From: Conexivisphaerales archaeon
Lineage (GTDB): Archaea > Thermoproteota > Nitrososphaeria > Conexivisphaerales > DTJL01
Direction: 5' to 3'
NCBI GenBank assembly: GCA_038728585.1
Contig: JAVYTR010000008.1
Location: forward strand, 1-64,000
DNA: 64,000 nt
This document shows positions 28,101 to 35,411 of this stretch, one piece after another (position 1 is the first letter of the stretch; each line of letters opens with the position of its first letter). The notes below the pieces were generated by a model. It did no database searches and had not been told where the DNA came from. It was given only the letters and a program-made list of their open reading frames with translations. Both the position numbers and the translations under genes were made by a program.

Positions 28101-28944
28101 CACAGTCCTTCCATATACTCTGCTGAATACGCATGATATCAGCCCAGGCAACGTTGAATCAATAAATCTGGCAAGTTATTCGAATGGATTGCTACACCTT
28201 TCATACATAGGTGCAGATACTCTGGTTATAAGGGATATGCAGGTGAGCATAGATTCATCGTTGCTGAAAGGATTGACTCTTATAAACTGCACAGGTGTGA
28301 TAAGCAACTCGGTCATATCGGGCATAAGCCTCGTGAACTCCAGCATCAACCTGAACAGCGATGCCTTTGAGAACTCTTATGCTGGAGTTACTGCAAACTA
28401 TTCATACGTTCAGGTTGCCGATTCTCAGTTCAGGAATCTCACCTATGCATTCATGCCTTACTACAGCTTGGTAAAAGTTCAGAATTCTTCAACGGCATAC
28501 ATCCAAGTCACCAACATCTCCACCCTGGCTCAACCAACAACACCTCAGCGATCTTTAACAATACAGAAGGCAATCAAACAGTTCAGCTTAACGATTTATG
28601 GCTCGCAGTTAAGTGTAGATAGTGTCAGCATCGATGGGAATCCTGTAAACTTTACACAGAGCCCTGAAGGGAACAATTCGATAATACTGACGGTTCCTTT
28701 CGACTCACAGAAGCAGCCTGACGGGGTCTATCAGATGCAAGTTCTGGTTGCCTCAGGGATACAGTACCAGCTGGTTTTCCAGCTACTGAACATTTACCAT
28801 CAGAGTTCATACCAGACTCTCCTCACAGCTCTTACGTTATCCTCCATTCTGCTGGCTTTGGCTGCTATTGTCATTTCAGTAACCAGAAAGGGGAAAGAGG
28901 TCAAGATGGTCAAGCAAGCTGCAGAACCACAACCGACAACATAA
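25132..28944 (+). CDS. Sedolisin (S53) protease precursor, membrane anchored
   Basis: A 1270-residue acid-active serine-carboxyl peptidase. After a signal peptide and an activation propeptide (about 30-200), the catalytic domain shows E256 and D260 in DVETALDVE and the nucleophile S469 in GGTSLATP, the exact sedolisin triad spacing for Glu-x3-Asp. A C-terminal GLGSPN marks the end of the catalytic domain near residue 535. Several Ig-like repeats follow (about 545-1000), then a beta-helix-like region (1010-1150) and a membrane helix near 1228-1250. S53 enzymes work at low pH, fitting an acidic habitat. A TATA box at 25099-25108 predicts a leaderless mRNA. Confidence 0.9.
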   Translation: MKLSSLMLLLLIATSAFQVAHQSFPSAVSDSHSLAPSAQVSFSIFFPPSSASNTIKVIGSDRFTSVENYLQSLGFSIVYSSPLRYLLTISGEASLVERLFSVNLLTAKASQGIYYYPSSPLIIPSQLSGLRIFGLTNRSIFTPQYVALARVNQSGFYPADIPRSIPFPTKGSLQFSATYYSPSVFQQAYNETPLLQNGYEGQGQTIAIIDAYGDPTIYQDLQSFDRQFNLPAAQLQIIPIGSYQPEQGIGTGWDVETALDVEAAHMMAPYAKIVLLVANGNNINNGLFDAIDKVVTEHLANITSMSWGAPENLFAASGFFASGFDNYPFSEFYFALGSSEGISFFAASGDLGANGGTPSKFGGVTYPSSSPFVTSVGGTTLFVRTLSGDVRSSARVEYAGEAAWSSSPQYLGATVSSGGGESSFFSTPFYQKSFASGHREVPDISADANPYTGAIIVYEGQQVAIGGTSLATPILAGMTSLLDQSLNSRLGLLNPYLYSSDAFNKVSFGYNNGYYASSSYNMVTGLGSPNLGMLRESLNNINSLKINVSTSSSASSSSSYPQYPYGSPFEITATVTDPYGSQVTSGYFYAAIYTPKGLLTNLSMSYNGIYWVANYTPKIADPPNAWQIVVSGRSGSYSGIGYYSLDIGLSVNIISPVPYPYAPPLIAGEPFAVEAIITNPDGSPVTSGSFTATFYQNGKAIYSAPLFPVGNNGTYEGSAQLVNPQGTCIMNITGYSGQQIGYAYTYEYVGEAILDAAIITPIDEAIPTAYPGQTITLVAATLTGNGTGLFDSNISATFVNPQGQKVASVQLYPSPSTTQYGTLNLFGFHQANFTVPSYFSPGFYSIEFNSSYQSQSSVVQSGYYNTSIYISASSLNLTYSTPVAVVEGQNVNIQASIYYPNGTEVKSGVFMAELNPSALDYAQNLVAAQTGVPMQYDVSSGLWKASYTIPTEFDQGFYKGVPQFTLAGGWSLAISGESSDAMQAQHSSYFTVLPYTLLNTHDISPGNVESINLASYSNGLLHLSYIGADTLVIRDMQVSIDSSLLKGLTLINCTGVISNSVISGISLVNSSINLNSDAFENSYAGVTANYSYVQVADSQFRNLTYAFMPYYSLVKVQNSSTAYIQVTNISTLAQPTTPQRSLTIQKAIKQFSLTIYGSQLSVDSVSIDGNPVNFTQSPEGNNSIILTVPFDSQKQPDGVYQMQVLVASGIQYQLVFQLLNIYHQSSYQTLLTALTLSSILLALAAIVISVTRKGKEVKMVKQAAEPQPTT

Positions 28945-28972
28945 TTTAGCAACATAACGGGGAGCTATTGAG

Positions 28973-30196
28973 ATGAGAGGCATATTCGAGAAGGCTATTT
29001 CTGAGGCTTCAAGGTTCAGAAGGCTGAGCGGAGAAGAGGTCAAGGCTCTTGAGGATGTGGATTCAGCTTGTGAAGAGCTGGTCGAATCAGAGTTCGAGAA
29101 TTACGTAGCAAGAAGATACAACGAAGAGATACCTAAGGTCATGAGCAGATACAGTGTGATGGGTCTACCGATAGATCCAAAGTACGGAGGCAGAGGACTT
29201 GGCATATTTCCCCATGCCCTTGCAATGGAGAGGTTTGGCCAGCTCAGCCTTGGGGTAGCCACTTTCGTAGATGTCCATCAATTTCTGGGCAGCTTGACGG
29301 TTCAGGAATGGGGAAGTGAAGAAATCAAGTCAAATGTACTTCCCCTTTTCTCTTCAGGAGAGGCTATTGCAGCATACGCTCTGACTGAACCGGAGGCTGG
29401 AAGCGACCCCGCATCGATGAAAACAAGCTACAGAAAGCAGAATGGCAGATACAGAATAAGGGGTGAAAAATACCTTATTTCGAACGGGTCTTTGGCTAGT
29501 CACATAGTTGTCTTTGCAAGAAACGAAGACGAGAAGAGCTCAATCACTGCCTTTCTGGTGGAAACAAAAAATACAGGTTTCAACGTGGACATGAGGCTGA
29601 CTGAGAAGCCAGGCCTATTCACTTCAGACACTGCTCTTCTTTCGTTCGATGATTTAGAGGTTGATGGTTCAGCAATACTGGGCCAGGAAGGCAAGGGTCT
29701 TCATGTGGCATATTCAGCACTTCTCAACGGAAGGATTGGCATAGCATCAGCCTGCTTGGGCGTGATGGAAGATTGCCTGGAGCAGGTAACTGAGAGGGTA
29801 AAATCCAGGTATCAGCACGGCAAAGAGATAGGTAAACATCAGCTGGTGCAGAAGCATATTGCAAAGATAGCAACCAACCTGGAAGCCTCAAGGTGGCTTG
29901 TACTTGTTTCAGCGCTGAAAAAGGAGGAATATGATAGAGACAGGAAGGACCTAGCAAAAAGGAATGAGGCTGACAAGTATTCAGCGATAGCAAAGTACAC
30001 TGCTTCAAGATATGCCTTTGAAGCAGCTGATTCATCCCTGCAGCTTTTTGGCGGTTTTGGCTACAACATAATGAGCCCCGTTACCAAGCACTTCCTGGAC
30101 ACAAGGGTGGCGAGAATATACGAAGGGACGGATGAGATAATGGAGCTGAAGATAGCCTCCACTATACTGGGCAAAGATTATGAGGCATACAGGTGA
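28973..30196 (+). CDS. Acyl-CoA dehydrogenase
   Basis: FAD-dependent acyl-CoA dehydrogenase of 407 residues; oxidises acyl-CoA to enoyl-CoA. Seen: YALTEPEAGSDPASMKT (FAD/substrate loop), the mid-domain fold, ADKYSAIAKYTASR, LQLFGGFGYN, and the catalytic Glu in YEGTDEI near residue 380. GGGGAG stands about 8 nt before the ATG. It may supply the first step for the hydratase/dehydrogenase-thiolase unit at 5-9 kb. The CoxG-like gene follows 23 bp downstream. Electron acceptor (ETF) genes are not in this window. Confidence 0.92.
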   Translation: MRGIFEKAISEASRFRRLSGEEVKALEDVDSACEELVESEFENYVARRYNEEIPKVMSRYSVMGLPIDPKYGGRGLGIFPHALAMERFGQLSLGVATFVDVHQFLGSLTVQEWGSEEIKSNVLPLFSSGEAIAAYALTEPEAGSDPASMKTSYRKQNGRYRIRGEKYLISNGSLASHIVVFARNEDEKSSITAFLVETKNTGFNVDMRLTEKPGLFTSDTALLSFDDLEVDGSAILGQEGKGLHVAYSALLNGRIGIASACLGVMEDCLEQVTERVKSRYQHGKEIGKHQLVQKHIAKIATNLEASRWLVLVSALKKEEYDRDRKDLAKRNEADKYSAIAKYTASRYAFEAADSSLQLFGGFGYNIMSPVTKHFLDTRVARIYEGTDEIMELKIASTILGKDYEAYR

Positions 30197-30219
30197 GAAG
30201 ACTGGGAAGATGGTAAGAG

Positions 30220-30669
30220 ATGCAGCTTGAATTTACAGGTAAAGAGGAAGTTAAAAGTCCTTTACCGCTTACATCAAAATTCCTTTCGACCCCGGAAGAC
30301 CTTGCAAAGTCAATTCCAGAAGCAGAAGAAGTCAAGGTTCTGTCTGAAGATGAATTCGAAGCCAAGGTGAAGGTGAAGATATCTGTCATATCAAGTACTA
30401 TGAAGGTTAGGATGAAGGTTCTCAAATCGGATGGTAATACGATAAACCTGCATGCTACATCTTCAGGAACAGGGAGCTCGGTTGAAATTAAGACTCAGTT
30501 CAACCTTTCTGCAACAAACAGCCATACCAGCATAAACTGGAAGGCAGATGTCAGCATATCAGGCCTGATAGCAGGACTAGGAAGCTCGACTTTGAAAGTT
30601 TTTGCTGAGAAGTACATAAGGCAGATAGTAGCAAATCTGCATGAACAATTGGAAAAGAAAACTGCTTAG
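30220..30669 (+). CDS. CoxG/SRPBCC-family protein
   Basis: 149 residues with the start-like (SRPBCC) fold pattern of CoxG: FTGKEEVKSPL, IPEAEEVKVLSEDEFEAKVKVKI, and a C-terminal helix ending VVANLHEQLEKK. CoxG family members bind apolar ligands or tether molybdenum hydroxylases to the membrane. Here it follows an acyl-CoA dehydrogenase rather than Mo-hydroxylase genes, so a lipid or acyl-CoA carrier role is possible. The molybdate transporter 6 kb away is suggestive, but no Mo-hydroxylase is seen. Confidence 0.75.
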   Translation: MQLEFTGKEEVKSPLPLTSKFLSTPEDLAKSIPEAEEVKVLSEDEFEAKVKVKISVISSTMKVRMKVLKSDGNTINLHATSSGTGSSVEIKTQFNLSATNSHTSINWKADVSISGLIAGLGSSTLKVFAEKYIRQIVANLHEQLEKKTA

Positions 30670-30769
30670 CTGACAGAAAATACTGCAAAAAGTGGATTTT
30701 CTATTACCAAAGCAATAAATTTAATTTACTATACTGCTGATAAACTGGAGTACTGGAGAAAACAGCAGC

Positions 30770-31465
30770 ATGCATGCTTATGGCTATACCGTCATGAACC
30801 CAGCTGATGAAAGCGAAGAGGTTCAGCTTCAGGAATTGACCAGCTTCTGCAGGGAAAAAAGAATAGAGTTAGAGATGGTCTTTGTGGATGATTATGAAGC
30901 TTCCTTTGAGCCTTTTCTCAGGAGGCCAGCAGCATACAAGCTGACAGAAGTTGCAAAGGTCAGGCCTGTAAATTATTTGGTTGTTTATGAGCTTTCCAGA
31001 CTTGGCAGAACTCCTCTGGACACTTTGAGCGTGCTGCTGAACATTGTCGAAAAGCCCAGGGAGAGAGATGGTTTGGGGCTTCAGGTCCTCAGCGTCAGGG
31101 AGGAATTCATGAACATCACAGACCCGAGCGAGAGAGATAAACTGATCAGGATTATCAACTGGTTCTCAGAGCAGGAGAGAAGAAGGATAAAGGAGAGGCA
31201 GGAGGCTGCATGGAAACTGGGAAAGCAGAAGGGAAGACCCAGACAGATAGAGCCTGAAGAATTGCTGGGTTACATAAAAAAGTACCCGGGCCTAAGCATG
31301 AGTGCGATTACGAAGCTTATGAATGAAGATAGGGAAAGAGCTGGAAAGAAGAGACTTGGTTATTCTACGGTAAGGATGCTTGCAAAAAGGCTTGGAGTGA
31401 GGTGGAGGCTGATGCTTCCTCCTCAGGTTCTTGCTGATGGGGATGAACAGTCACGGAAAGGCTAA
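30770..31465 (+). CDS. Serine-recombinase-fold protein without the catalytic serine
   Basis: 231 residues aligning by eye with resolvase/invertase proteins: GY start (residues 5-6), QLQEL, LSRLGR (R77, R80), EFMNITDPSERDKLIR, SEQERRRIKERQEA, KGRPR, then a C-terminal helix-turn-helix (LSMSAITKLM, STVRMLAKRLGV). The usual GYxRVS start reads GYTVMN, so the position of the nucleophilic Ser is Asn10 and the neighbouring Arg is Val8. It is therefore probably not a strand-transfer enzyme. It may be a DNA-binding or architectural protein. No attachment sites or mobile-element boundaries are seen around it. GGAG precedes the ATG. Confidence 0.75.
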   Translation: MHAYGYTVMNPADESEEVQLQELTSFCREKRIELEMVFVDDYEASFEPFLRRPAAYKLTEVAKVRPVNYLVVYELSRLGRTPLDTLSVLLNIVEKPRERDGLGLQVLSVREEFMNITDPSERDKLIRIINWFSEQERRRIKERQEAAWKLGKQKGRPRQIEPEELLGYIKKYPGLSMSAITKLMNEDRERAGKKRLGYSTVRMLAKRLGVRWRLMLPPQVLADGDEQSRKG

Positions 31466-31517
31466 ATATATTTAACAAGGCCAGCGAAGTTAATCTGAGC
31501 GCAGGGAGGAGTTGCTG

Positions 31518-32780
31518 TTGAACCGGAGCGAAGGCAGGGCAGATCACGCAAAGAGGAGTAAGTTCTTCGCCTTAAGCGTACTCTGGTTAGCCTTGCCTTC
31601 AACCTACCAGTCTTCTGCCATTTTCATCGTTTTACTTATCCCTGTCTTTATCACCCTTATGCTTGCACCCCTCCTACTCTTCAGGAGAAGGAAGAAGGAG
31701 GAAAAGAAGGAACCTCAGAAGCAGGAAGGTGGGGGAGAAAGTGGAAAAGAAATTCAGACAACAAAGCCTGATGGAGAGCAGCAAAAGACAGAGCAGACCG
31801 AGTCTGTTCACGAAGAAGAAGAAAGAGAAAAGAAGGGGCTGCCAGCACTGCGACCAGAAGAGGAAGGTACTTCAATCACAATCCCTGAACCAACCATCAG
31901 AATAATAAAAGAAGAGGGACCTGGCAGAGTAGAGATAGAAGAGTATCCTCCTTCTGCTCCTATAGTGCCCAAGGAAGAATCTGCTCAGCCTCAACCAAAA
32001 CAGCAAGCAAAACAGGGTATACCGTACCATCTGGTCAAAAAAGATGTTCATGACCCCGCAGACTGGATACTTGACTGTGTGGGAGGATATGATTTCTGGC
32101 CAGAAGAGAAAGGTCCATTGCCGAAGCCAGAGCTGGAGGTGGAATTCAAGAAGAAGTTCCCTAACGTTACGCTTGCAAATTTCAATGCTATAGTCTACGA
32201 CCTGATCTACAAGGATAAGATAATTTCTGAAGTTGTGGACGGGGTTACGCTGTTAAGGCTTTCAGCAGAAACAAAAGCTGAAAAGGCAGCGGAATGGAAC
32301 AAAAGGTATGCTGATGCCATGCTTATGCTGGCACAGCAACAAGCTCAGAAGCAGGGAGCACCTGCGGGGGAAAGAAGAAAGGAATGGATCGAAGTCTCAC
32401 CACAGGCAGAACTGGGTCAGGGAGGCCCGTGGGATGATCTGAACAAGCAGATGAAGGATATGAAGTGGTATGGCAGAGTGATGACATCAGGGCCAAAGGA
32501 GATAAAGAGTCTCATGTGGCATCGGGAGCCTCCTGTCCATGAACACCAGCCTCCAAAGGCGTACTATCCAAACATAATGCTTGAGTGGAGACAGAGCGTG
32601 ACAGGTCAGCCTCCATACTGGCACATTGAGGGTGTGAACATCAAGGAGGAAGAATTCATGAAGAAGATACAGGATAAGACATGGAGCGAATGGCTTTCAA
32701 AGAACAAGATAGTCATAGACGTGCCAACGTGGGAAGAAGCAGTGGTCAAAGTACTTGAAATGGCCAGGAGCTTCGTCTGA
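31518..32780 (+). CDS. Membrane-anchored protein with acidic linker and winged-helix-like domain
   Basis: About 420 residues. A single helix (about 25-50, followed by RRRKKEEKK) anchors it with the bulk inside the cell. Residues about 55-175 are low complexity, rich in Glu, Lys, Gln and Pro. Residues about 176-255 (LEVEFKKKFPNVTLANFNAIVYDLIYKDKI...) look like a winged helix. The last 120 residues, with HEHQPPKAYYPNIMLEW, are not recognised. GGGAGG abuts TTG 31512, so TTG 31518 is the better-spaced start. It sits between the recombinase-fold gene and an orphan response regulator, all in one direction. Confidence 0.65.
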   Translation: MNRSEGRADHAKRSKFFALSVLWLALPSTYQSSAIFIVLLIPVFITLMLAPLLLFRRRKKEEKKEPQKQEGGGESGKEIQTTKPDGEQQKTEQTESVHEEEEREKKGLPALRPEEEGTSITIPEPTIRIIKEEGPGRVEIEEYPPSAPIVPKEESAQPQPKQQAKQGIPYHLVKKDVHDPADWILDCVGGYDFWPEEKGPLPKPELEVEFKKKFPNVTLANFNAIVYDLIYKDKIISEVVDGVTLLRLSAETKAEKAAEWNKRYADAMLMLAQQQAQKQGAPAGERRKEWIEVSPQAELGQGGPWDDLNKQMKDMKWYGRVMTSGPKEIKSLMWHREPPVHEHQPPKAYYPNIMLEWRQSVTGQPPYWHIEGVNIKEEEFMKKIQDKTWSEWLSKNKIVIDVPTWEEAVVKVLEMARSFV

Positions 32781-32873
32781 TATCTAAAATAGCAAAAAAT
32801 AATATGTTAAACTACCAAATGGATAAATCGGTTCAGCAAAGGTTAAATTGAGCTGATTCCCATCCATCATAAC

Positions 32874-33329
32874 TTGCGGCTCGTGGGCTCTATTCTGCTG
32901 GTGGATGATGACCAAGGTATTAGGGATACGTTAGCTATGGTGCTGAAGGGTTATGGGCATAAGGTCAGGTGCGCAGCCAGCGCTGCAGAGGCTCTGGAAG
33001 CGTTGAAACAGGAGGAATTTGATATACTACTGGTCGATATAAGACTGCCCGATAAAGACGGCATTCAGCTGCTTCATTCGATACCAGATAGGGTGCCTGC
33101 TCCTAAGGCCATAGTGATAACAGGCTATCCCACTCTTGAGAATGCTGTAGGTGCAGCAAACGAAGGTGCATCTGGCTATCTGTTTAAGCCGTTTGAGGTA
33201 AGGCTTCTGCTTGAGAAGATAAATAAGCTGCTTGAAGAAAGGCAGCTTGAAAAGAGATATGATGATAAGAAGTTAGCCACCTACGTAAAGAGCAGGAGCA
33301 AGGAATCTGCACCGCTGATAGCACAGTAA
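32874..33329 (+). CDS. Stand-alone response-regulator receiver protein
   Basis: 151 residues, a CheY-like receiver followed by a short basic tail. Seen: acidic pocket DDD (11-13), phosphoacceptor D55 in LLVDIRLPD, Thr in IVITGYP, Lys in YLFKPFE. There is no output domain. No histidine kinase is in the window, so it is an orphan. The start is TTG 32874, supported by a TATA-like TTAAATT at 32843-32849, about 27 nt before it. Confidence 0.88.
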   Translation: MRLVGSILLVDDDQGIRDTLAMVLKGYGHKVRCAASAAEALEALKQEEFDILLVDIRLPDKDGIQLLHSIPDRVPAPKAIVITGYPTLENAVGAANEGASGYLFKPFEVRLLLEKINKLLEERQLEKRYDDKKLATYVKSRSKESAPLIAQ

Positions 33330-33340
33330 ACTTAGTCAGC

Positions 33341-33670
33341 TCAAGCGTTGATTTTTGAAATTTCTGATATAATCACTGCTAAGTCGTTTGCGTCATCTTC
33401 AAGGTTGAATTCTGTTTTAAGTGTCTTTACAAGGACTTCCTCTATTATCGGGGCTGACTTCCTGAATACAGCCTTCAGAGCCTCTTCAAAGCTTTCCGGG
33501 TCAAGAGGTAAGATATCTAGTCCTTTCCCGTATCTATCCTTCATGTATTTTACAAACGCTCTGTAGGCCAGTTTACCAAGAACTGCTGTCAGACATTCTT
33601 CAGCCGCTGCGGTGACCCGTTCATATGGAGATTCTGTCTCGTTATCATCACCGCTAGCCTTTTCGGACAT
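33341..33670 (-). CDS. Hypothetical protein, 109 residues
   Basis: An acidic, helical 109-residue protein (ERVTAAAEECLTAVLGKLAYRAFVKYMKDRYG..., LVKTLKTEFNLEDDANDLAVII). It has the look of a small conserved archaeal protein, but no family is recognised. It is convergent with the response regulator 11 bp away. No motif for catalysis or metal binding. Confidence 0.6.
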   Translation of the reverse strand: MSEKASGDDNETESPYERVTAAAEECLTAVLGKLAYRAFVKYMKDRYGKGLDILPLDPESFEEALKAVFRKSAPIIEEVLVKTLKTEFNLEDDANDLAVIISEISKINA

Positions 33671-33763
33671 TGAGATGTCATGACTATTCGAGGATAGATA
33701 TTTATCCTTTATGAATAACTTTTTTATGCTTTGTTGGAAAAAACAACAATACCAGCTGTTTGT

Positions 33764-33958
33764 TTAGAAAAGGTCAAAATAGCCGGCATCTCTTCCTGCT
33801 ATTATGCTCGATACCAGCACAACTGCAAGCATCATCGCAATTGAAATTACAACATTGAGACTTAGCGCTACATCAACTATCAGGACTACAAAAGTTAAGG
33901 AGAAAAACAGCATACTAAAGTATTTTATGAATCTGCCAGCTTTTTGCCTGTTCAACAT
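33764..33958 (-). CDS. Small two-helix membrane protein
   Basis: 64 residues: basic start MLNRQKAGRFIK, two apolar helices (about 13-33 and 35-53) separated by Asn, and tail AGRDAGYFDLF. AAGTGAAGA precedes the ATG. Composition supports a genuine membrane peptide. Function unknown. Confidence 0.5.
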   Translation of the reverse strand: MLNRQKAGRFIKYFSMLFFSLTFVVLIVDVALSLNVVISIAMMLAVVLVSSIIAGRDAGYFDLF

Positions 33959-34068
33959 TCTTCACTTTGATTCTAGCTCTCAAATCAATGGCAAGTAAAT
34001 TGTAATTGATAAACTGGTTGACAAACATGGTTCTGTTTTGTGATATATCAGCGCTAACCTAGAAGGTA

Positions 34069-34212
34069 ATGATGCTGGCAACATTCCTGCTGTTGCTCCT
34101 GCTGCTTGTCCTTGCCCAGAAGACGCCAGATGAGAAGCCTTTCGTTATGGGAGAGGAGCAGGAGCAAGAAAGCAATGTTTTTGTCATTTTCATGCATATG
34201 GGAATGTCATAA
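34069..34212 (+). CDS. Possible Leu-rich small exported or membrane peptide, 47 residues
   Basis: Frame from ATG 34069 (or 34072) to TAA 34210-34212. The N-terminus has a run of Leu, like a signal or anchor (MMLATFLLLLLLLVLAQ), followed by a polar segment rich in Glu and Gln. AGAAGGT precedes the start but is close to it. Coding status is uncertain; the Leu-run is encoded by ctg-rich DNA. Confidence 0.35.
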   Translation: MMLATFLLLLLLLVLAQKTPDEKPFVMGEEQEQESNVFVIFMHMGMS

Positions 34213-34273
34213 TGCTGATGCCTAGCGTAAGCTATAGACATTTTCAGCAAAATTCTGAACCCTTTAGTTACAG

Positions 34274-34280
34274 TTATATA
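34274..34280 (+). promoter_or_regulatory. TATA box of the Sua5 gene
   Basis: TTATATA about 46 nt before TTG 34323, giving a short leader that contains GGAGA at 34311-34315. Confidence 0.5.
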
Positions 34281-34322
34281 CGCTCATTTGAATCATTCGT
34301 TCACTCGACTGGAGAAACTCTG

Positions 34323-35360
34323 TTGCAAACAAAGATTTTCAAAGTTGACCCGATTGAACCAGATAGAAAAGTGATAGTCAGGGCAGCCAATCTTATTAGG
34401 TCAGGCGAAGTCGTTGCATTCCCTACAGAGACTGTTTATGGTTTGGGAGCTGATTCAACAAACGACAGGGCTGTTGAAAAGATATTCACAGCCAAGGGAA
34501 GACCATCAGACAATCCTCTGATAGTTCATGTATCTGACCTGAAGATGTTGAGAAGGATCGTTGAAAGGCCAGGAAGGAAGGAATTGGACCTCATCTCTTA
34601 TTACTGGCCTGGTCCATTAACTATCATATTCAGGAAGAAGAAGGTAATTTCAGACCTGGTTACAGCAGGCCTGCCAACTGTAGCCGTCAGAATGCCTTCT
34701 CACCCCGTTGCACTTGCCCTGATAAAGGAATCAGGCAGGCCGATTGCTGCACCGAGCGCTAATCTGAGTGGAAGGCCAAGCCCGACAAGGGCAGAGCATG
34801 TTATGAAAGACCTATCAGGCAAGATACCTATGATAATAGATGCTGGGCCTACTGAATTTGGAGTAGAGTCCACAGTGCTTGATTTGACAGGAGAATACGG
34901 GGTAATATTGAGGCCAGGGCCGATTACAGCTGAAGACTTGGCTCCTCTGATAGGGATGGCGAAGATGTACAGACTGGGTAAGGGAGAAAGGCCTCTTGCG
35001 CCGGGTATGAAGTACAGGCATTACGCTCCAAACACAAAGATGGTACTGGTCTGTGGAGGACCGAACGGAATTGTAGATAAGATCAACAGGCTTGCTGAGG
35101 CTGAAGTGAGAAAAGGGAAAAGAGTTGGAGTACTCTGCACGGACGAAACGAAGGGGAGGTATGATGAAAGATTGAACAAAGTCTCGCTAGGTTCGAGGTT
35201 CAGCCCGTACATGCTTGTAAGAAATCTTTACCATTCTCTCAGAACACTTGACGACATGAATTTGGACTTGATATTCGCAGAAGGGTTTCCTGAAGACGGC
35301 ATCCTTGCCACTCTGATGAACAGACTTAGAAAGGCGGCATCTAAAGTGATGGAAGAATAG
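34323..35360 (+). CDS. sua5: L-threonylcarbamoyladenylate synthase (Sua5)
   Basis: Makes threonylcarbamoyl-AMP from Thr, bicarbonate and ATP for the t6A37 modification of ANN-decoding tRNAs. Seen: VVAFPTETVYGLGADS, KGRPSDNPLIVHV, PLTIIFRKK, VAVRMPSHP, APSANLSGRPSPT, VESTVLDLTG and LRPGPI (YrdC domain), then the C-terminal Sua5 domain (APGMKYRHYAP). The long form with the Sua5 domain is usual in archaea. The frame is open from ATG 34212, but TTG 34323 has GGAGA 7 nt upstream and gives the expected N-terminus (MQTKIFKVDP). Confidence 0.93.
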   Translation: MQTKIFKVDPIEPDRKVIVRAANLIRSGEVVAFPTETVYGLGADSTNDRAVEKIFTAKGRPSDNPLIVHVSDLKMLRRIVERPGRKELDLISYYWPGPLTIIFRKKKVISDLVTAGLPTVAVRMPSHPVALALIKESGRPIAAPSANLSGRPSPTRAEHVMKDLSGKIPMIIDAGPTEFGVESTVLDLTGEYGVILRPGPITAEDLAPLIGMAKMYRLGKGERPLAPGMKYRHYAPNTKMVLVCGGPNGIVDKINRLAEAEVRKGKRVGVLCTDETKGRYDERLNKVSLGSRFSPYMLVRNLYHSLRTLDDMNLDLIFAEGFPEDGILATLMNRLRKAASKVMEE

Positions 35361-35411
35361 CTTCGCTTCAGGTCCGAGATGTTGATATATCTTGCTGAAT
35401 AGTATTCTGGT

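Noticed and set aside
30600-31600. Integrated mobile element around the serine-recombinase-like gene
   Set aside because: No direct repeats, tRNA target or other mobile genes were seen, and the protein lacks its nucleophile.
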